A stretch of DNA of 64,000 nucleotides from Nocardioides sp. dk884 (GTDB lineage Bacteria; Actinomycetota; Actinomycetes; Propionibacteriales; Nocardioidaceae), in the NCBI RefSeq assembly GCF_009557055.1, contig NZ_CP045649.1, forward strand, positions 806,001 to 870,000. Reading direction: 5' to 3'. Below are positions 18,136-26,671 of the stretch, piece after piece. Numbering within the stretch: the stretch's first letter is position 1; each line of letters starts with the position of its first letter. The notes under the pieces are model-generated. The model was not told the DNA's origin, did not search any database, and saw only the letters and a program-made list of their open reading frames with translations. The translations under genes were made by a program, and so were the position numbers.

Positions 18136-18240
18136 GGGTGCGAGCGTAGGGCGAGCAACTAAGGTGTGGCAGTCCCCTGACGGAGATCTTCTTCAAGATC
18201 GGTCGATGTCCGCGCAGGGAACAGCTCCCGCGAGGGACAT

Positions 18241-18319
18241 TCCCCGGTTGGTCTGCCGGCAGGGCCCGCCTGACTTTGAATCAGGACTAGCGACGTAGGT
18301 TCGACTCCTACCCGGGGAG
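18241..18319 (+). tRNA. tRNA-Gln (anticodon TTG)
   Basis: A cloverleaf can be drawn: acceptor TCCCCGG/CCGGGGA, D stem GGTC/GGCC, anticodon stem CCTGA/TCAGG around the loop CTTTGAA (anticodon TTG), and T arm GTAGG-TTCGACT-CCTAC. The discriminator is G and CCA is not encoded. The variable region is nine bases, longer than the usual four or five, so the gene is 79 bases rather than about 74; a covariance-model scan would settle its details. Synteny supports it, since tRNA-Gln lies next to glmU in other Actinobacteria. The glmU ATG begins one base after the discriminator. Confidence 0.87.
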
Positions 18320-18320
18320 C

Positions 18321-19793
18321 ATGAGTCGTGAGCTGACGGTCATCGTGCTGGCCGCGGGTGGAGGCACCCGGATGAAGTCCAAGACGATGAAGGTGCTGCA
18401 CCCGATCTGCGGACGGAGCATGATCGGCCACGTGCTGACCGCGGTCGCCGGGTCCGGTGCGGACCGGGTGGTGACGGTCGTCGGGCACCAGCGCGAGGTC
18501 GTCGGGCCGCATGTGCGCGCGCTGATGCCGGAGGCGGTGCTCGCCGTGCAGGAGGAGCAGGCCGGCACCGGCCACGCCGTCCGCGTCGCCGTCGAGGCGC
18601 TGATCGCGGCCGAGGGCAACGTCGAGGGCACCGTGCTGGTGGCCTACGGCGACACCCCGCTGCTCGAGGGGGAGTCGCTGCGCGCCCTCGCCGCGGAGCA
18701 CGAGGCCGCCCAGCGCGCGGTCAGCATCCTCAGCGCCGTGGTGCCCGCGCCGTTCGGCTACGGCCGGGTGGTGCGCGACGAGGAGGGCGAGGTCGTCGCG
18801 ATCGTCGAGGAGAAGGACGCGACGCCGCAGCAGCGCGAGATCGCCGAGATCAACTCCGGCATCCTCGCCTTCGACGCCGAGTTCCTGCTCTCGGCGCTGC
18901 CGCGGATCTCCAACGACAACGCCAAGGGCGAGTACTACCTCACCGACACGGTGAACATCGCGCGCGAGGACGGCCTGGCGGTCGGGGCGCTGGTGATCGA
19001 CGACGTCGTGCAGACCGAGGGCGCCAACGACCGGGTGCAGCTGGCCGACCTGGGCCGGGAGATGAACCGCCGGATCCTGACCCGCTGGATGCGCGAGGGC
19101 GTCACGGTGATGGACCCCGCCACGACCTGGGTGGACGCCGACGTGGTGCTCGCCCGCGACGTCACGCTGCTGCCGGGTACCCAGCTGCTCGGCGCCACCT
19201 CGGTAGCCGAGGACGCCGTGGTCGGGCCGGACACGACGCTGAAGGACTGCGAGGTGGGCGAGGGCGCCAAGGTGGTGCGCACCCACGGCGAGCTCGCCGT
19301 CGTCGGCGCCGGGGCCAACGTCGGCCCGTTCTCCTACCTGCGTCCCGGTACGCAGCTGGGCGACGCGGGCAAGATCGGCGCGTTCGTGGAGACCAAGAAC
19401 GCCGAGATCGGCGCGGGGGCGAAGGTGCCCCACCTGTCCTACATCGGCGACGCGGAGATCGGCGAGGGCACCAACATCGGCGCCGGCACCATCGTCGCGA
19501 ACTACGACGGGGTCGCCAAGCACCGCACCAAGGTCGGTCGCCACGCCCGCACCGGCTCGAACAACACCTTCGTGGCGCCCGTCGAGATCGGCGACGGCGC
19601 GGCGACCGGTGCCGGCACCGTCGTACGACGCGACGTGCCGCCCGGCGCGCTGGCCGTGAGCGCCGGGGAGCAGCGCAGCATCGAGGGCTGGGTCGAGCGG
19701 CGTCGCCCGGGCACCGCGCAGGCGGAGGCCGCGCGGGCCGCCCGCGAGGCCGCGGACCCGGGCGACCAGGACAGCCAGCCCTCGCCGGAGTAG
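18321..19793 (+). CDS. glmU: Bifunctional GlcN-1-P acetyltransferase / GlcNAc-1-P uridyltransferase
   Basis: A 490-residue enzyme that makes UDP-GlcNAc for peptidoglycan and exopolysaccharide. The N-terminal uridyltransferase has LAAGGGTRMKSKTMKVLHP (nucleotide and metal loop) and VLVAYGDTPLLEGE. The C-terminal left-handed beta helix has GANVGPFSYLRPGTQLG and IGDAEIGEGTNIGAGTIVAN. The tail is Ala/Glu-rich. The ATG is the only start that keeps the catalytic loop, because the frame has a stop at 18288-18290. It lies one base after the tRNA-Gln discriminator, so tRNA 3' processing would leave an almost leaderless mRNA. Order with prs, rplY and pth is the standard actinobacterial one. Confidence 0.95.
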   Translation: MSRELTVIVLAAGGGTRMKSKTMKVLHPICGRSMIGHVLTAVAGSGADRVVTVVGHQREVVGPHVRALMPEAVLAVQEEQAGTGHAVRVAVEALIAAEGNVEGTVLVAYGDTPLLEGESLRALAAEHEAAQRAVSILSAVVPAPFGYGRVVRDEEGEVVAIVEEKDATPQQREIAEINSGILAFDAEFLLSALPRISNDNAKGEYYLTDTVNIAREDGLAVGALVIDDVVQTEGANDRVQLADLGREMNRRILTRWMREGVTVMDPATTWVDADVVLARDVTLLPGTQLLGATSVAEDAVVGPDTTLKDCEVGEGAKVVRTHGELAVVGAGANVGPFSYLRPGTQLGDAGKIGAFVETKNAEIGAGAKVPHLSYIGDAEIGEGTNIGAGTIVANYDGVAKHRTKVGRHARTGSNNTFVAPVEIGDGAATGAGTVVRRDVPPGALAVSAGEQRSIEGWVERRRPGTAQAEAARAAREAADPGDQDSQPSPE

Positions 19794-19919
19794 GGCGGCC
19801 GCGGGTCGCACGAGAGCGGGCTCACACGTGATGTCTCAGACGCGGACCGGATTTTGAGGCAGTTCGCGTGGGGAGGGCACAATCGACGTTATCCCCTCCC
19901 GGCGATCCAGGAGTCACTT

Positions 19920-20900
19920 GTGACCGGAATGAAGAAGACCACCGAGAAGAACCTGATGGTCTTCAGTGGTCGGGCACACCCCGAGCTGGCCGAGGAGGTC
20001 GCCGGGATCCTCGGCACCGACCTCGTGCCCACCTCGGCGTACGAGTTCGCGAACTCCGAGATCTACGTCCGCTACGAGGAGTCCGTCCGCGGCTGCGACG
20101 CCTTCGTGATCCAGAGCCACAAGGCTCCGATCAACGAGTGGATCATGGAGCACCTGATCATGGTCGACGCGCTCAAGCGCGCCTCGGCCAAGCGGATCAC
20201 CGTGGTGATGCCGTTCTACGGCTACTCCCGCCAGGACAAGAAGCACCGCGGCCGCGAGCCGATCTCCGCGCGCCTGATCGCTGACCTGTTCAAGACCGCC
20301 GGCGCGGACCGGCTGATCTCGGTCGACCTGCACGCCGACCAGATCCAGGGCTACTTCGACGGCCCCGTCGACCACCTGATGGCGCTGCCGCTGCTCACCG
20401 AGTACGTCTTGTCCAAGTACGGCAGCGAGCAGCTGTGCGTGGTCTCCCCGGACGCCGGCCGGATCAAGGTCGCCGAGCGCTGGTCGGCCAAGCTGGGCGG
20501 CGCGCCGCTGGCCTTCATCCACAAGACGCGTCGCACGGACCGCCCGAACGAGACGGTCGCCAACCGCGTGGTCGGTGAGGTCGCCGGCCGCATGTGCGTG
20601 CTGACCGACGACATGATCGACACCGGCGGCACGATCGTGAAGGCCGCCGAGGCCCTGATGAAGGAGGGTGCGGCGGGCGTCATCATCGCCGCCACCCACG
20701 CGATCCTCTCCGACCCGGCCGTCGACCGGCTCAAGAACAGCCCCGCCATCGAGGTCGTGGTCACCAACACGCTCCCGATCGCCGACGAGCGACGCTTCGA
20801 CAAGCTGACAGTGCTCTCGATCGCCCCGCTGGTCGCCCGCGCGATCCGCGAGGTCTTCAACGACGGCTCGGTGACCTCGATGTTCGACGGTCACGCCTGA
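19920..20900 (+). CDS. prs: Ribose-phosphate pyrophosphokinase
   Basis: A 326-residue PRPP synthase, the donor source for nucleotide, His and Trp synthesis. Signatures are FANSEIYVRYEESVRG, the ATP-loop region PFYGYSRQDKKHRGREPIS, the metal- and PPi-binding VDLHADQIQGYFD, and the PRPP motif VLTDDMIDTGGTI. The GTG at 19920 is preferred over an ATG three codons later because AGGAG lies six bases before it; the longer open frame to 19854 is not conserved. The 126-base gap after glmU suggests its own promoter. A strong hairpin ends the unit at 20925. Confidence 0.95.
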   Translation: MTGMKKTTEKNLMVFSGRAHPELAEEVAGILGTDLVPTSAYEFANSEIYVRYEESVRGCDAFVIQSHKAPINEWIMEHLIMVDALKRASAKRITVVMPFYGYSRQDKKHRGREPISARLIADLFKTAGADRLISVDLHADQIQGYFDGPVDHLMALPLLTEYVLSKYGSEQLCVVSPDAGRIKVAERWSAKLGGAPLAFIHKTRRTDRPNETVANRVVGEVAGRMCVLTDDMIDTGGTIVKAAEALMKEGAAGVIIAATHAILSDPAVDRLKNSPAIEVVVTNTLPIADERRFDKLTVLSIAPLVARAIREVFNDGSVTSMFDGHA

Positions 20901-20924
20901 GCCGACCGGCCCACCCGCACCACC

Positions 20925-20957
20925 AGGACGCCATCGCCACTCAGGCGGTGGCGTCCT
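20925..20957 (+). terminator. Hairpin terminator after prs
   Basis: Arms AGGACGCCATCGCC and GGCGGTGGCGTCCT pair over 14 bases with one G-T wobble around a five-base loop, 24 bases after the prs stop. There is no T-tail. The rest of the 294-base gap to rplY holds a TAGACT hexamer at 21029 and a leader of roughly 155 bases, with no recognisable riboswitch. Confidence 0.75.
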
Positions 20958-21194
20958 CGTGCGTCGGACGGGCGCGGCCGGACGCCGTGCTCAGGCACGC
21001 GGATTGGGCGCTCGGCGGGGCCCGCGCCTAGACTTCTGCAGTTGCCTCGGCGAGGGAGCGCGTCCGGTCCACCGGGCTCGCGGCTCCGTGATCGACAGGG
21101 CCGGCTCGTCTCGTGTGCCGCACTGTGATCGGCGGAACATCTCGCACGGCGACCCCCCGGTCCCTTGAATGTCTGCACGCAACAGGAGAGTCGC

Positions 21195-21833
21195 ATGTCC
21201 GCCGAGAAGATCACCGCCGAGAAGCGCACCGAGTTCGGCAAGGGCGCCGCCCGCCGGATCCGCCGCGAGCACAAGATCCCCGCCGTCGTCTACGGCCACG
21301 GCGCCGACCCGCTGCACGTGATGCTGCCGGGTCACGCCACGATGATGGCGCTCAAGCACCACGGCTACAACGCGCTGCTCGAGCTCACCATCGACGGCGA
21401 CACCCACCTGGCCCTGACCAAGCAGGTCCAGATCGACCCGATCAAGCGCGTCATCGAGCACGTCGACTTCGTCGCCGTCGTCCGCGGCGAGAAGGTCACC
21501 GTCGACGTCCCGATCATCGTCACCGGTGACGCCAAGCCCGGCACCCTGGTCGTGACCGAGGCCTCGAGCATCCAGCTCGAGGCGGAGGCCACCCACGTGC
21601 CCGAGCAGATCGAGGTCTCGGTCGAGGGCGCCGTCGCCGGCACCCTGATCACCGCCGCCGACCTGCCGCTGCCCCAGGACGTCTCGCTGCTCGTCGACCC
21701 CGCGACGCTGATCGTGAACGTGACCGAGCAGGTCAGCGCCGCCGCCCTCGAGGCCGACCTGGAGCAGGCCGAGGCCGAGGCCGGCATCGAGAAGGACGCC
21801 CCCGAGACCGAGGCCGCCGCCGACTCGGAGTGA
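21195..21833 (+). CDS. rplY: 50S ribosomal protein bL25 (Ctc form)
   Basis: A 212-residue bL25 of the long Ctc/TL5 type: an N-terminal 5S-rRNA-binding domain (TEFGKGAARRIRREHKIPAV, then VYGHGADPLHVMLPG) and a C-terminal beta domain with HVPEQIEVSVEGAVAGTLI. It ends in an acidic Glu/Ala-rich tail. The ATG at 21195 follows AGGAGAG at good spacing, so the ATG ten codons upstream is rejected. A leader of about 155 bases lies between the likely promoter and the start. It precedes pth, its usual neighbour. Confidence 0.95.
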   Translation: MSAEKITAEKRTEFGKGAARRIRREHKIPAVVYGHGADPLHVMLPGHATMMALKHHGYNALLELTIDGDTHLALTKQVQIDPIKRVIEHVDFVAVVRGEKVTVDVPIIVTGDAKPGTLVVTEASSIQLEAEATHVPEQIEVSVEGAVAGTLITAADLPLPQDVSLLVDPATLIVNVTEQVSAAALEADLEQAEAEAGIEKDAPETEAAADSE

Positions 21834-21880
21834 CCTCCGGGCACCACTGAACACGCACTCCTACGAAGGGCCGGGACTCC

Positions 21881-22474
21881 GTGACCGACGCACCCGTGTG
21901 GCTCGTCGTCGGGCTGGGGAATCCCGGCCCGACGTACGCCGGGCACCGCCACAACATCGGCTACCTCGTGGTCGAGGAGCTGGCCTCCCGGATGGGGTCG
22001 TCGTTCCGCGCCCACAAGTCGGGTCGCGCCGAGGTCGTCGAAGGACGACTCGGCGCGCCCGGCCGGCCCGGCCCGCGGGTCGTGCTGGCCAAGCCGCGCT
22101 CGTACATGAACGAGGTCGGGGGCCCGGTCAAGGCGCTCGCCAGCTTCTACAAGGTCGACCCCGCGCACATCGTCGCGATCCACGACGAGCTCGACATCCC
22201 CTTCGACACGATGCGGGTCAAGCTGGGCGGCGGCGACAACGGCCACAACGGCCTGAAGTCGATGCGCTCCTCGCTCGGCACCGGCGACTTCCACCGGGTG
22301 CGCGTCGGCATCGGCCGCCCGCCCGGACGCCAGGACGTCGCCGACTTCGTGCTGTCCAACTACTCCGCCGCCGAGCGCAAGCTGCTGCCCTTCGGTGTCG
22401 ACTCCGCCGCCGACGCCGTCGAGTGCCTCGTGACCGAGGGGCTCGAGCGCACCCAGCAGAAGTTCAACTCCTGA
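21881..22474 (+). CDS. pth: Peptidyl-tRNA hydrolase
   Basis: A 197-residue Pth that frees peptides from stalled peptidyl-tRNA. The active-site signature is [19 protein letters not shown], with the conserved Asn and catalytic His. [13 protein letters not shown] and [20 protein letters not shown] are the second and third family blocks, and [14 protein letters not shown] completes the tRNA-binding face. It starts with GTG 47 bases after rplY and is probably cotranscribed with it. Confidence 0.95.
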   Translation: MTDAPVWLVVGLGNPGPTYAGHRHNIGYLVVEELASRMGSSFRAHKSGRAEVVEGRLGAPGRPGPRVVLAKPRSYMNEVGGPVKALASFYKVDPAHIVAIHDELDIPFDTMRVKLGGGDNGHNGLKSMRSSLGTGDFHRVRVGIGRPPGRQDVADFVLSNYSAAERKLLPFGVDSAADAVECLVTEGLERTQQKFNS

Positions 22475-22548
22475 CCGCGCCGCCCGTGCGGGCGGTGCTG
22501 GTCGACGCGGCGACGCCGGGGTCCGGCTGTCCCGATAGGCTCCGGGGC

Positions 22549-23349
22549 GTGAGCTTCGACCCCGGAACCCCGCCGCCCGCCGCCGCCACCGACGACCACG
22601 TCCTCGCCACCTGGCTGGCCGAGGCCGCCGGGCGCCGCCTCCTCGAGGTGCGCCAGGAGGGCCTGGAGGGCCGGGAGCTGAAGGACGCCGGCGACCGCGC
22701 CGCCCACGAGCTCCTGATGAGCCTGCTCGCCGAGCACCGTCCTGGCGACGCCGTGCTCTCGGAGGAGGGCAAGGACGACAAGGAGCGCCTCACCCAGGAC
22801 CGGGTGTGGATCGTGGACCCGCTCGACGGCACCCGCGAGTTCTCCGAGGTGCCACGCGAGGACTGGGCGGTGCACGTGGCACTGTGGGAGCGCAACGCCG
22901 ACGGAGGCGACCTGACCGCGGGCGCCGTCGCGCAGCCCGCCCTGGGGGAGACCTTCCACACCGGCGCCCCGCCGGTGGTGCCCCCGTCGACCGCCCCGCG
23001 CCCGCGGATCGCGGTCTCGCGCAGCCGCCCGCCGGCCTTCGTGCAGGCGCTGGCCGCGGAGCTGGACGCCGAGCTGGTCCCGATGGGCTCCGCCGGGGTC
23101 AAGGTCATCTCGGTGGCCCGCGACCTCACCGACGCCTACGTGCACGCCGGCGGCCAGTACGAGTGGGACTCCGCCGCCCCCGTCGCGGTGGCCCGCGCGG
23201 CCGGGCTGTTCACCTCCCGCATCGACGGCACGCCCCTGGAGTACAACCAGGACGACGTCTACCTGCCCGACCTGATCGTGTGCCGGCCCGAGCTGTCCGC
23301 GCAGATCCTGGACTTCATCGAGCGCCACGGGGTCACCTCCGCGGGCTGA
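22549..23349 (+). CDS. cysQ: 3'(2'),5'-bisphosphate nucleotidase
   Basis: A 266-residue inositol-monophosphatase-fold enzyme. Metal-binding motifs are SEEGKDD, WIVDPLDGTREFSEV (DPxDGTxxF) and YEWDSAAPVAVARAAG (WDxAA). CysQ hydrolyses PAP formed when PAPS donates sulfate, keeping sulfur assimilation and sulfotransferases running; that is relevant because a PAPS-type sulfotransferase lies at 37.3 kb and sulfonate genes at 5-9 kb. The start is GTG, with a TAGGCT hexamer seven bases upstream (leaderless). Confidence 0.88.
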   Translation: MSFDPGTPPPAAATDDHVLATWLAEAAGRRLLEVRQEGLEGRELKDAGDRAAHELLMSLLAEHRPGDAVLSEEGKDDKERLTQDRVWIVDPLDGTREFSEVPREDWAVHVALWERNADGGDLTAGAVAQPALGETFHTGAPPVVPPSTAPRPRIAVSRSRPPAFVQALAAELDAELVPMGSAGVKVISVARDLTDAYVHAGGQYEWDSAAPVAVARAAGLFTSRIDGTPLEYNQDDVYLPDLIVCRPELSAQILDFIERHGVTSAG

Positions 23350-23406
23350 GTTCGCCCAGGGCGGGCTCGAATCGCCGCGGTCCGCGGGCCCGGCCATACT
23401 GGCGCC

Positions 23407-23466
23407 ATGTCCCGTGACCTCCGGCACCCGCGCCCGCGCGCTGGCGTCGTCGGCCGCGCCCGGTGA
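23407..23466 (+). other. Candidate 19-codon upstream ORF
   Basis: An ATG at 23407 opens a 19-codon frame, Arg/Pro-rich, whose TGA overlaps the GTG start of the transglycosylase as GTGA. A CATACT hexamer ends six bases before the ATG, matching the leaderless promoter layout seen elsewhere in the window. It could be a leader peptide that couples translation to the next gene, or chance. Confidence 0.35.
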
Positions 23467-24212
23467 GGCCCGCGCGCCTCATCGGGTCGCTGGCCACGGC
23501 GCTCCTCGCCGTCGCCGGGCTCGGCTGGGCGGGGTCGCAGACGGTGCTGGCCGGCCCCGAGCCGGTCCCCACCATCCAGCAGCCGTACGTCGTGGCGCCC
23601 GCGCCCACGACCGCGCAGAGCCCCGTGGTGCCCCCGGACCAGCCGGTCGGCGTACCCCAGCTCGACACCGCGTGGTTGACCCGCACCGCCGAGCAGGCCG
23701 GCATCCCGGCCACGGCGCTGCGCGCCTACGCCACCGCCCAGCTCTCCGTGGGCCGCACCTGCGCGTTGGGCTGGACGACCCTGGCCGGGATCGGCTGGGT
23801 GGAGTCCCAGCACGGCACGATCGGCGGCCGCACCCTGGGCGAGGACGGGCACTCCTCCGCGCGCATCCTGGGCCCCGCCCTCGACGGCGCGGGGGACTTC
23901 GCGGCGATCCCCGCGACGCCGGACAGCTCGCGCTGGCACGGCAACGACCGCTGGGACCACGCGGTCGGCCCGATGCAGTTCATCCCCTCCACGTGGAAGA
24001 CCTGGGCCGCTGACGGGGACGGCGACGGCGTCGCGGACCCCAACGACCTCGACGACGCGGCGCTGGCGGCGGCGCGCTACCTGTGCCACGACGAGCGTGA
24101 CCTGACCTCCGGCGACGGCTGGTCGGACGCGGTGTTCTCCTACAACCACTCGCGCCAGTACGTCCTCGACGTGCACGCGGCGGCGACGAGCTACGCCGAG
24201 CGCACCGCCTGA
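23463..24212 (+). CDS. Secreted lytic transglycosylase
   Basis: A 249-residue exported protein. The N-terminus has Arg residues then a hydrophobic stretch (LIGSLATALLAVAGLGWAG), typical of a signal peptide, followed by a Pro-rich linker to about residue 65. The catalytic domain is an MltB-like/SLT fold: GIGWVESQHGTIGG holds the catalytic glutamate, and HAVGPMQFIPSTWKTWAADG and SYNHSRQYV complete the active-site groove. It would cut peptidoglycan glycan strands to form 1,6-anhydro products during growth or division. The GTG start is chosen because it leads directly into the signal sequence; the longer frame from 23414 is in another phase. Confidence 0.88.
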   Translation: MRPARLIGSLATALLAVAGLGWAGSQTVLAGPEPVPTIQQPYVVAPAPTTAQSPVVPPDQPVGVPQLDTAWLTRTAEQAGIPATALRAYATAQLSVGRTCALGWTTLAGIGWVESQHGTIGGRTLGEDGHSSARILGPALDGAGDFAAIPATPDSSRWHGNDRWDHAVGPMQFIPSTWKTWAADGDGDGVADPNDLDDAALAAARYLCHDERDLTSGDGWSDAVFSYNHSRQYVLDVHAAATSYAERTA

Positions 24213-24234
24213 CCCGGCCGGTCGCGCGACCCGC

Positions 24235-24924
24235 TCAGGCGTCGACGCGCCAGCCCACCGAGTTGGCCAGGCCGACCGCGGCGAGCTGGGAGGAGACCCC
24301 CAGCTTGGAGAGGATCGACTTCACCTGGGTGCGGACGGTCGCCTCGGAGATCACCCCGAGACGGGCGATCTCGCGCACCTGGTGTCCGGCGATCAGGTGA
24401 CCGAGGACCTGGCGCTCGCGCGGGGTCAGGGAGTTCAGCCTGCCGCGCACGTCCTGCTGGCTCGCGCGCTGGTCGCGCCAGGCCTTCAGCAGGTCCTCGC
24501 GCTCCTGGGGGTCCTGCACCTGCAGGCCCTGGCTGAGCCGGCGCACCACCGAGAGCACCTCGTTGAGCGGACGGGTCTTCGACACCACGCGGCGCGCGCC
24601 GTTGGCCAGGCACTCGCCCCAGCGGGCCCGGTCGTCGGAGGCGGTGACCACCACGACATTGATGCCCTCCTTGGCCATCGGGGTGATCAGGCGTACGGCG
24701 TCCCCCAGCGGGCCGAGGTCGAGGTCGAGGAGCAGGATGCGCGGGCGCAGCCGGGACACCGCGGAGACCGCCGCGGCGGCGGAGGCGATCTCGTTGACGC
24801 CGACCCGGCGCACGTCGTACCCGTCGATGGACAGCGCCACCTCGAGGGACTCGGCGAACAGGTGGTGGTCCTCGAGGATGACCACCCGGGTGCGGCGGCG
24901 CGGCTGCTGCTGGAGGTTAGGCAA
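24235..24924 (-). CDS. LuxR-type (NarL/FixJ) response regulator
   Basis: A 229-residue response regulator. The receiver domain (about residues 10-125) is canonical: acidic pair in VVILEDHHLFAESL, phospho-acceptor Asp in ILLLDLDLGPLG, Thr in VVVVTASDD and Lys in RRVVSKTRPLNEV. A linker leads to a LuxR helix-turn-helix (SLTPRERQVLGHLIAGHQVR, then EIARLGVISEATVRTQVKSI). Start choice: a TTG at 24924 has AGGAG seven bases before it and overlaps the kinase stop; a GTG at 24939 is the alternative. It pairs with the kinase at 24917. Its C-terminus, KLGVSSQLAAV, is closely related to the two LuxR regulators of the exopolysaccharide locus. Confidence 0.9.
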   Translation of the reverse strand: MPNLQQQPRRRTRVVILEDHHLFAESLEVALSIDGYDVRRVGVNEIASAAAAVSAVSRLRPRILLLDLDLGPLGDAVRLITPMAKEGINVVVVTASDDRARWGECLANGARRVVSKTRPLNEVLSVVRRLSQGLQVQDPQEREDLLKAWRDQRASQQDVRGRLNSLTPRERQVLGHLIAGHQVREIARLGVISEATVRTQVKSILSKLGVSSQLAAVGLANSVGWRVDA

Positions 24925-26389
24925 CGTCGCTCTCCTCACCGGCTCGCTCGAGACCGATCACGAAGGAGGCCCCGCCCCGGTAGTTGCGGTCCAGGCGCAG
25001 GCAGCCGCCGTCGGCGTCGAGCAGGGTCTGGGCGATGTTGAGACCGATCCCGCTGCCGGCGGACTCGGGGCGGCGCGCGCCCCACTCGAAGATGGAGTCG
25101 GCCAGGTCGGGCTGGACGCCCGGGCCGTTGTCGCAGACCCGGATGAGCACCCGGTCGCGGGCCAGGGAGGACTGGATCTCCACGGTGCTGCCGGGCGCAT
25201 GGGCGGCGGCGTTGGTGAGCAGGATGTTGACGGCCTCGCTCAGGTGATCGGGGACCGCGCGGCACCGCAGCCCGCTGGGCTCCCAGTGGATCGTGCGCCC
25301 CTGGGTGCGGTGGGCGGTGACGAGCGGGGCGAGGATCTCATCGACGTCGACCACGGAGGCACCCTCCACCAGCGGCTTCTGCAGCAGGCGGGTCAGGCGG
25401 GCCGTCTCCTGGGCGACCATGTGGCCCAGGGAGGCCCGGGAGCGCAGCGCGGGACCGGCGCCGCCGGCCGCGGAGGCTCCGGCCGGCGCGCTCTCGTAGC
25501 CGTAGTCGCCGGTGAGCAGCTCCACCGCCGAGGCGATGCCGGCGATCGTGCCCTTCACCTCGTGCAGCTGGGCGCGGTCGGCGCGGGCGCGGTTCTCGAT
25601 GGCCCCCAGCGAACGGCGCAGGTCGGCGATCGCACGCAGGTCGTCGCCGATCGCCGCGCAGAGCAGGGCGAAGGACGCCGAGCCGACGGTCGCGGTGGCG
25701 ATGAACCCACAGACCAGCTCGATGGCCGGGGCGGCGACCGGCGCGCCCTCCAGGCGGCCGGCGGTCAGGGACATGATGAAGAGCAGCAGCCCGATCTGCA
25801 GTCGCAAGGCCGCCCACCGGGGCAGCGGCACCCGGGCCAGGCCGGCGACGATCGGGAGGCTGAGCAGGACCAGCGCGATGGCTCCGACGAGGCGTCCGGC
25901 GGTGGAGAGCGGCAGCTCCCACCCGCTTTGGGCGACCGCGACGTGGGCGCCGCTGAGCACCACGCCGACGGCCAGGCCGAAGACGGCCGGGTCGGCGAAG
26001 ACGGGCACGGTCTCGGAGAAGCCGAGGGTGATCGCGACGATCGAGACGACGACCAGGTCGGAGGCGAGCACCCAGGCTTCCTGACCGGTCCCGCTCCCAC
26101 CGGTGCGCAGCGCCGCCAGGGCCAGCACGTGCGCCGCGATCACGATCGTGCAGGCGGTCAGCCAGGCGACGGGGCGGCTGTCGGTGATGCGCCAGTGCAG
26201 GTAGAGGAAGAGCGCCGAGACGATGAGGGCGGGCGCGAAGACGAGGCTGGACGCGACCGCGAGCCGGTCGAGCGTGCCCCACCGGGTCGTGGCCCCGATG
26301 AGGATGAGTGGCACGGCGAGGAGCGCGCACACGACCAAGGCGCCGCCCCACCGCGACGAGCTGATCGCACTGGTACTACCTGATGACAC
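24917..26389 (-). CDS. Membrane sensor histidine kinase
   Basis: A 490-residue kinase. The first 230 residues are hydrophobic and hold about seven or eight transmembrane helices, with little extracellular domain, suggesting a ligand inside the membrane or a small molecule. The phospho-acceptor histidine is in AQLHEVKGTIAGIASAVELL. The ATPase domain has an N-box NILLTNAAAHAPGS, a G1 box VCDNGPGV and a G2 box GSGIGLNIAQ. It starts with GTG, and the response regulator follows with an eight-base overlap. A 10-bp dyad about 30 bases upstream may be an autoregulatory site. It lies next to the exopolysaccharide locus, so it may control it; this is inference. Confidence 0.9.
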   Translation of the reverse strand: MSSGSTSAISSSRWGGALVVCALLAVPLILIGATTRWGTLDRLAVASSLVFAPALIVSALFLYLHWRITDSRPVAWLTACTIVIAAHVLALAALRTGGSGTGQEAWVLASDLVVVSIVAITLGFSETVPVFADPAVFGLAVGVVLSGAHVAVAQSGWELPLSTAGRLVGAIALVLLSLPIVAGLARVPLPRWAALRLQIGLLLFIMSLTAGRLEGAPVAAPAIELVCGFIATATVGSASFALLCAAIGDDLRAIADLRRSLGAIENRARADRAQLHEVKGTIAGIASAVELLTGDYGYESAPAGASAAGGAGPALRSRASLGHMVAQETARLTRLLQKPLVEGASVVDVDEILAPLVTAHRTQGRTIHWEPSGLRCRAVPDHLSEAVNILLTNAAAHAPGSTVEIQSSLARDRVLIRVCDNGPGVQPDLADSIFEWGARRPESAGSGIGLNIAQTLLDADGGCLRLDRNYRGGASFVIGLERAGEESDVA

Positions 26390-26417
26390 TCCGACCCCCC
26401 GCGCCCTTACCTGTGTG

Positions 26418-26442
26418 CCGTGGGGTCAGGACGACCCCACGG
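26418..26442. promoter_or_regulatory. 10-bp inverted repeat upstream of the kinase gene
   Basis: Perfect arms CCGTGGGGTC and GACCCCACGG around the spacer AGGAC, about 30 bases before the kinase GTG. The position fits an operator or an mRNA-leader hairpin for the kinase/regulator operon. Confidence 0.55.
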
Positions 26443-26584
26443 TTCTCCCTCCCGAGAACGAACCTCTGTCTGTTCGCCGGGCCGATGCTTGTGTTCCGCG
26501 TCACGGTCAACACCAAGGATCGCCTCCGCTTACCTGTTATTGGTGAAGAACGGACGGAGTGAAACCGCCAGCGGCGCAACATTT

Positions 26585-26600
26585 ACCTTCCGGGGAAGGT
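26585..26600. promoter_or_regulatory. 16-bp palindrome in the 26.4-26.8 kb intergenic region
   Basis: ACCTTCCGGGGAAGGT has 7-base perfect arms around a central GG. It lies in the 418-base gap between the kinase operon and the LuxR gene at 26808. The remainder of the gap holds the dyad at 26418, a lower-GC tract near 26440-26560 that probably carries promoters, and the motif at 26672; no coding signal is seen. Confidence 0.4.
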
Positions 26601-26671
26601 CGCGGGGCCGCACACGCGCGAGCCTGCGCCGCCGCGCGAGCGCGCGCGAGGGGCCGAACCAGGGCGCGGCG

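Noticed and set aside
20959..21194. A known autoregulatory element in the rplY leader
   Set aside because: bL25 leaders have no defined actinobacterial element that I can match; only a possible promoter is visible.
26440..26600. A c-di-AMP or c-di-GMP riboswitch in the low-GC stretch upstream of the LuxR gene
   Set aside because: The conserved core bases of those classes are not present; only isolated palindromes are seen.
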